A stretch of DNA of 8,756 nt from an uncultured Blautia sp. (GTDB lineage: Bacteria > Bacillota > Clostridia > Lachnospirales > Lachnospiraceae), in the NCBI GenBank assembly GCA_934402155.1, contig CAKRTP010000074.1, positions 1 through 8,756 on the forward strand, in the 5' to 3' direction. Of the stretch, positions 6,440-8,756 are shown piece after piece. The translations under genes were made by a program, and so were the position numbers. The notes beneath the pieces were generated by a model. That model made no database searches. It had not been told where the DNA came from and was given only the letters and a program-made list of their open reading frames with translations. Each line of letters begins with the position of its first letter. The first letter of the stretch is position 1.

Positions 6440-6682
6440 CTATTTATCAGTCAGCGCAGCTACTACACCAGAATATACTACCACAAATGCCAGTGCCATA
6501 GCAATCCTGTCGGCAGAATGTACATCTATCTTCATGATCATAGCTCCGATGATCATGATCTCCAGGGTGACCAGCACACCCAGGATCATTGCCATCACAT
6601 TGGAAAATTTCTTCCTGGTGCCATGATTCTCTCTTCTGTCTGACTGATAATGTCTCTTTGCTGCCTCTGCTGTGTTCATCAT
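6440..6682 (-). CDS. Small two-helix membrane protein, unknown function
   Basis: This is an 80-residue protein I do not recognise. It begins MMNTAEAAKRHYQSDRR, a polar, strongly basic N-terminus. Two hydrophobic segments follow, at about 29-50 (NVMAMILGVLVTLEIMIIGAMI) and 59-77 (RIAMALAFVVVYSGVVAA), joined by the short loop MKIDVHSAD, so it is probably an integral membrane hairpin with both ends in the cytoplasm. The start is the ATG at 6680-6682, with GGGG (6691-6694) 8 bases upstream. A longer frame opens at 6742, but that ATG sits inside the operator repeats and has no good ribosome site. The gene is the first of a probable unit with the WYL regulator and birA, behind a promoter flanked by LexA-like boxes. 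That placement invites an SOS or stress role, but the sequence itself shows no function. Confidence 0.72.
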   Translation of the reverse strand: MMNTAEAAKRHYQSDRRENHGTRKKFSNVMAMILGVLVTLEIMIIGAMIMKIDVHSADRIAMALAFVVVYSGVVAALTDK

Positions 6683-6722
6683 TGTAAAATCCCCTTTATA
6701 TCGTATTCTGATCGGTAAATCT

Positions 6723-6762
6723 CGAATATCTGTTCCGAACATCTTTTCCGAACGTGTTTTCG
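6723..6762. promoter_or_regulatory. Tandem array of three LexA-like operator boxes, 13-bp period
   Basis: Three abutting copies start exactly 13 bp apart on the plus strand: CGAATATCTGTTCC (6723), CGAACATCTTTTCC (6736) and CGAACGTGTTTTCG (6749), sharing one base at each junction. The shared pattern is CGAAYRTSTKTTC. Each is quasi-palindromic and, by my count, matches the Bacillus subtilis LexA consensus CGAACRNRYGTTYC at 12 of 14 positions. They lie between a candidate promoter and the small membrane-protein gene, a typical repressor position. A different regulator, such as the neighbouring WYL protein, could bind instead. Confidence 0.55.
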
Positions 6763-6763
6763 A

Positions 6764-6793
6764 TATAAAGAGTATTACACATTAAATGTCCAA
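6764..6793 (-). promoter_or_regulatory. Candidate promoter of the small membrane protein / WYL / birA unit
   Basis: On the minus strand, TTGGAC (6788-6793) and TTTATA (6764-6769) are spaced by 18 bp. It is a moderate match to sigma-A sites. Transcription would start at about 6757, inside the tandem boxes at 6723-6762, and a fourth box lies just upstream at 6818-6831. That arrangement would allow tight repression. Confidence 0.42.
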
Positions 6794-6817
6794 TAAAACG
6801 GGATGAATTTATTTTTT

Positions 6818-6831
6818 CGAATATATGTTCA
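6818..6831. promoter_or_regulatory. Distal fourth LexA-like box
   Basis: CGAATATATGTTCA has the same pattern as the three tandem boxes and a near-perfect dyad: GAA and TTC arms around an AT-rich centre. It sits directly against the stop codon of the phosphoesterase gene (6832-6834) and upstream of the candidate -35 element at 6788-6793. Co-occupancy with the tandem boxes would bracket the promoter. Confidence 0.5.
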
Positions 6832-7290
6832 CTATTTATCAGCGAACAAAATTTTGTCCGTCGTGTACCTGCCGTTTTCGACTGTCATGACTGCCATCGT
6901 GATATCCTGCGAAAACCGCCTTCGTCCGCAGCTTCCCGGATTCAGCCACAGCCTTCCATCGATCATCTTTTCAAAATATTTATGCGTATGCCCGAATATC
7001 ACAACCTGAGCGTCTCCCAGATCCCATGCCACATCTTTTTTATTATGCGTCATGAAAAATTCCACTCCTTCGATTCTGAAACGGAGTGTCCTGGCAATCC
7101 CCTCCGCCCAGTCCCGGTCATTATTTCCACGTACAACATAGATCGATCCAAGATAACGGATCTCGTCAAGTAGTTTCGGATCACTCACATCACCTGCATG
7201 AAGAATGCAGTCACATGTCTTCAGGATTTTCAGGACTTCCGGTCTTAACAGACCATGAGTATCCGAAATGATCCCTATTTTTTTCGCCAC
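6832..7290 (-). CDS. YfcE/MJ0936-family metallophosphoesterase
   Basis: This is a small calcineurin-like phosphodiesterase of 152 residues, normal for the YfcE/MJ0936 family, whose members hydrolyse phosphodiester model substrates with Mn or Ni; the cellular substrate is unknown. All metal-site motifs are present: D10-T-H12 in ISDTHG, D34 in HAGDVS, GNND (55-58), H82 in MTHNK, and GHTH (100-103) with H101 and H103. NPGS (117-120) is the usual C-terminal family motif. The start is taken as the GTG at 7288-7290, about 10 bases after AGGA; the GTG at 7297-7299 is too close to that site. It lies about 70 bp after the nth terminator, so it probably has its own weak promoter, which I could not define. 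Its stop abuts a LexA-like box. Confidence 0.9.
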   Translation of the reverse strand: MAKKIGIISDTHGLLRPEVLKILKTCDCILHAGDVSDPKLLDEIRYLGSIYVVRGNNDRDWAEGIARTLRFRIEGVEFFMTHNKKDVAWDLGDAQVVIFGHTHKYFEKMIDGRLWLNPGSCGRRRFSQDITMAVMTVENGRYTTDKILFADK

Positions 7291-7355
7291 AAATCTCACT
7301 TCCTTTCACATGTTTCATCTTTCTCATAATTCTCTCACTTTTTTTCAAGAATGCC

Positions 7356-7386
7356 AAAACAGGCTCCTCTTGCAGCGAGGAGCCTG
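7356..7386 (-). terminator. Rho-independent terminator after nth
   Basis: CAGGCTCCTC (7360-7369) and GAGGAGCCTG (7377-7386) form a perfect 10-bp GC-rich stem with a 7-base loop. On the minus strand it is followed at once by TTTT (7356-7359), then GG. It begins 5 bp past the nth stop codon. The U-tract is short, but the stem strength and position make it the best terminator in the window. Confidence 0.85.
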
Positions 7387-7390
7387 GTCT

Positions 7391-8023
7391 TTATATATTT
7401 TTGCGGCAGATATCTTCCAGACAGCATTTGTCACAATAAGGCTTTGTGCGTGCAGTACAGACTTCTCTTCCGTGGTAAACAAGACGATGGCAGAAATCAC
7501 TGCCTTCTTCCGGCGGAATGATCTTCCACAGAGCCATCTCCACCTTCTTAGGATCCTTGATGCCGTCAACCAGACCGATACGGTTGGTCAGACGGATGCA
7601 ATGTGTATCTGTCACGATCGCCGGTTTGCCAAAAACGTCTCCCATGATCAGGTTTGCGCTCTTGCGTCCTACTCCCGGCAGTTTCAGAAGTTCATCAAAA
7701 GTTGTCGGGATGTTGTCGTTGTACTGCTCATGAAGGATCCGCATACACGCGCTGATATCCCTTGCCTTGCTCCTGCCAAGCCCGCATGGTCTGACAATTG
7801 CTTCAATCTCCTCCGGTTCTGCCTGTGCCAGAGAAGCCACATCCGGATATTTTGCATAAAGATCTTCTACGACTACGTTTACTCTTGCATCGGTGCACTG
7901 GGCAGCCAGCCGCACACTCACCAGAAGCTTCCATGCCTGGTCATAATCCAGCGTACATCCCGCATCCGGATATTCTTTCCTGAGTCTGTCGATCACTTCC
8001 AGTGCCAGTTCTTTCTTAGTCAT
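7391..8023 (-). CDS. nth: Endonuclease III (DNA glycosylase / AP lyase)
   Basis: This is the base-excision repair enzyme that removes oxidised pyrimidines and nicks abasic sites. It is 210 residues, the family length. The helix-hairpin-helix is LLKLPGVGRKSAN (112-124) with the catalytic lysine K121, and the catalytic aspartate is D139 in VTDTHCIRLTNRIG. Four cysteines for the iron-sulfur cluster sit at 189, 197, 200 and 206. The first spacing is C-x7-C, rather than the C-x6-C of the E. coli enzyme, so there is one extra residue in the loop. The start is the ATG at 8021-8023, with GGAGAG about 5 bases upstream; the open frame extends to 8110 but overlaps upp without support. It follows upp by 22 bp and ends at a strong terminator, so upp-nth looks like an operon. 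Confidence 0.95.
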   Translation of the reverse strand: MTKKELALEVIDRLRKEYPDAGCTLDYDQAWKLLVSVRLAAQCTDARVNVVVEDLYAKYPDVASLAQAEPEEIEAIVRPCGLGRSKARDISACMRILHEQYNDNIPTTFDELLKLPGVGRKSANLIMGDVFGKPAIVTDTHCIRLTNRIGLVDGIKDPKKVEMALWKIIPPEEGSDFCHRLVYHGREVCTARTKPYCDKCCLEDICRKNI

Positions 8024-8045
8024 TTTTTCTCTCCGTTCACAATTG

Positions 8046-8675
8046 CTAAAAAGTACCGAAAATACGGTCTCCGGCATCGCCAAGTCCCGGACAGATATAT
8101 GCATGATCATTCAGTTCACGGTCCAGATGTCCCACATAGATCTGTACATCCGGATGCTCTCTGTGAAGACGCTCCAGTCCCTCCGGTGCTGCAATAACAA
8201 ACATACATTTGATCTTTTTTCCGCCATGCTGCTTGATCATTCTGACGGCATCTACCGCAGATCCTCCTGTTGCGAGCATCGGATCCGTCACAATAATCTG
8301 TCTCTGCTCGATCAGATCCGGCAGCTTACAGAAATATTCATGCGGTTCATGTGTCTCTGGATCTCTGTAAAGACCGATATGGCCGATCTTTGCAAAAGGA
8401 ACCAGTGTGGTAATGCCATTAACCATACCAAGACCGGCACGAAGTACCGGTACGATCGCCAGCTTCTCACCTGAGATCATAGGTGACATACAGGTTTCGA
8501 TCGGTGTCTCAATCTCTACATCCTCCAGCGGAAGATCTCTCAGTGCCTCATATCCCATCAGCACCGCAATCTCCTCGGTCAGCTTACGAAATTCATTCGT
8601 CCCTGTGTTTTTGTTTCGAAGCATGGATATTTTGTGCTGGATCAGAGGATGATCCATAATAAATACGTTCTCCAT
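8046..8675 (-). CDS. upp: Uracil phosphoribosyltransferase
   Basis: This enzyme converts uracil and PRPP to UMP in pyrimidine salvage in the cytosol. It is 209 residues, as usual. The N-terminus [19 protein letters not shown] (from residue 7) is the standard UPRT opening. RAGLGM (79-84), the PRPP-binding loop [10 protein letters not shown] (131-140) and the uracil-binding C-terminus [15 protein letters not shown] (194-208) are all present. The start is the ATG at 8673-8675, giving [10 protein letters not shown]; its ribosome site (ACGGA) is weak. A second ATG at 8655-8657 is possible but would shorten a typical N-terminus. nth follows 22 bp later. Regulation cannot be seen beyond an AT-rich upstream stretch. 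Confidence 0.97.
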   Translation of the reverse strand: MENVFIMDHPLIQHKISMLRNKNTGTNEFRKLTEEIAVLMGYEALRDLPLEDVEIETPIETCMSPMISGEKLAIVPVLRAGLGMVNGITTLVPFAKIGHIGLYRDPETHEPHEYFCKLPDLIEQRQIIVTDPMLATGGSAVDAVRMIKQHGGKKIKCMFVIAAPEGLERLHREHPDVQIYVGHLDRELNDHAYICPGLGDAGDRIFGTF

Positions 8676-8756
8676 ATTATCCGTTACTGAAAACTTATAA
8701 AAAGTTATAAACTTCTATGTTTCATTCCTACTTCAACGAGTATGCTTTTGATGATA
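8676..8756 (-). other. AT-rich region upstream of upp (possible promoter, no clear gene)
   Basis: These 81 bases contain two TATAA(C/G) runs on the minus strand, near 8694-8708, in a stretch of direct TTATAA repeats that could serve as a -10 element. No well-spaced -35 is convincing; TTGAAG near 8730-8735 is about 21 bp away. A short open frame enters from the window edge and stops near 8707, too short to call the end of an upstream gene. Confidence 0.3.

Noticed and set aside
6683..6742. Longer 100-residue version of the small membrane protein starting at 6742
   Set aside because: Its ATG lies inside the tandem operator repeats without a proper ribosome site, while the ATG at 6682 has GGGG 8 bases upstream.
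7268..8197. Long plus-strand frame of 309 codons antisense to the phosphoesterase start, nth and the end of upp
   Set aside because: The opposite strand encodes nth and upp with intact catalytic motifs; the plus-strand product is cysteine/histidine-rich with no domain, and it crosses the nth terminator hairpin. It is a compositional shadow.
1..8756. CRISPR array, tRNA/rRNA genes, transposase or phage genes
   Set aside because: No regularly spaced long repeats, cloverleaf-like sequences or mobile-element proteins were seen; the only mobile-type signal is the short repeat at 612-754.

Overview
The window looks like a chromosomal housekeeping segment from a Gram-positive Firmicute, most likely a gut Lachnospiraceae (Blautia / Ruminococcus / Dorea type). 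That is inferred from the moderate GC content, AGGAGG-type Shine-Dalgarno sites, the atpBEFHAG gene order, and protein styles such as 'MRLFGN' in subunit a and a bifunctional BirA. The genus is an impression, not a measurement. Every convincing gene lies on the minus strand, so transcription runs from high to low coordinates.

Right end (8756 to 7291): upp (uracil phosphoribosyltransferase) is followed 22 bp later by nth (endonuclease III). A strong hairpin terminator closes this unit at about 7356-7386. Next comes a stand-alone YfcE/MJ0936-type metallophosphoesterase (6832-7290).

Middle (6831 to 4439): a 149-bp regulatory gap holds four copies of a quasi-palindromic 13/14-bp motif resembling the Bacillus LexA (SOS) box. 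Three are abutting tandem copies and one is distal, and they flank a candidate promoter. Downstream lie a small two-helix membrane protein of unknown function, a WYL-domain transcription regulator, and birA (biotin ligase with an N-terminal helix-turn-helix). birA overlaps the regulator gene by 17 bp, so this looks like one transcription unit.

Left end (4438 to 1): the F1Fo ATP synthase operon runs atpB (a), atpE (c), atpF (b), atpH (delta), atpA (alpha), atpG (gamma, cut off by the window edge). atpD and atpC presumably follow outside. No atpI precedes atpB. A good sigma-A-type promoter and a hairpin-containing leader sit in front of atpB. Several atp genes appear to use GTG or TTG starts. 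The best Shine-Dalgarno site in front of atpB points at an in-frame ACG.

The atpA-atpG gap is unusually long (210 bp). It contains a roughly 143-bp element with 12-bp imperfect terminal inverted repeats and two internal hairpins, very like a MITE-type intergenic repeat inserted in the middle of an essential operon.

I see no tRNA, rRNA, CRISPR array, transposase or complete mobile element. The most interesting signals are the intra-operon repeat, the tandem operator array controlling the small membrane protein / WYL / birA unit, and the atpB start anomaly.
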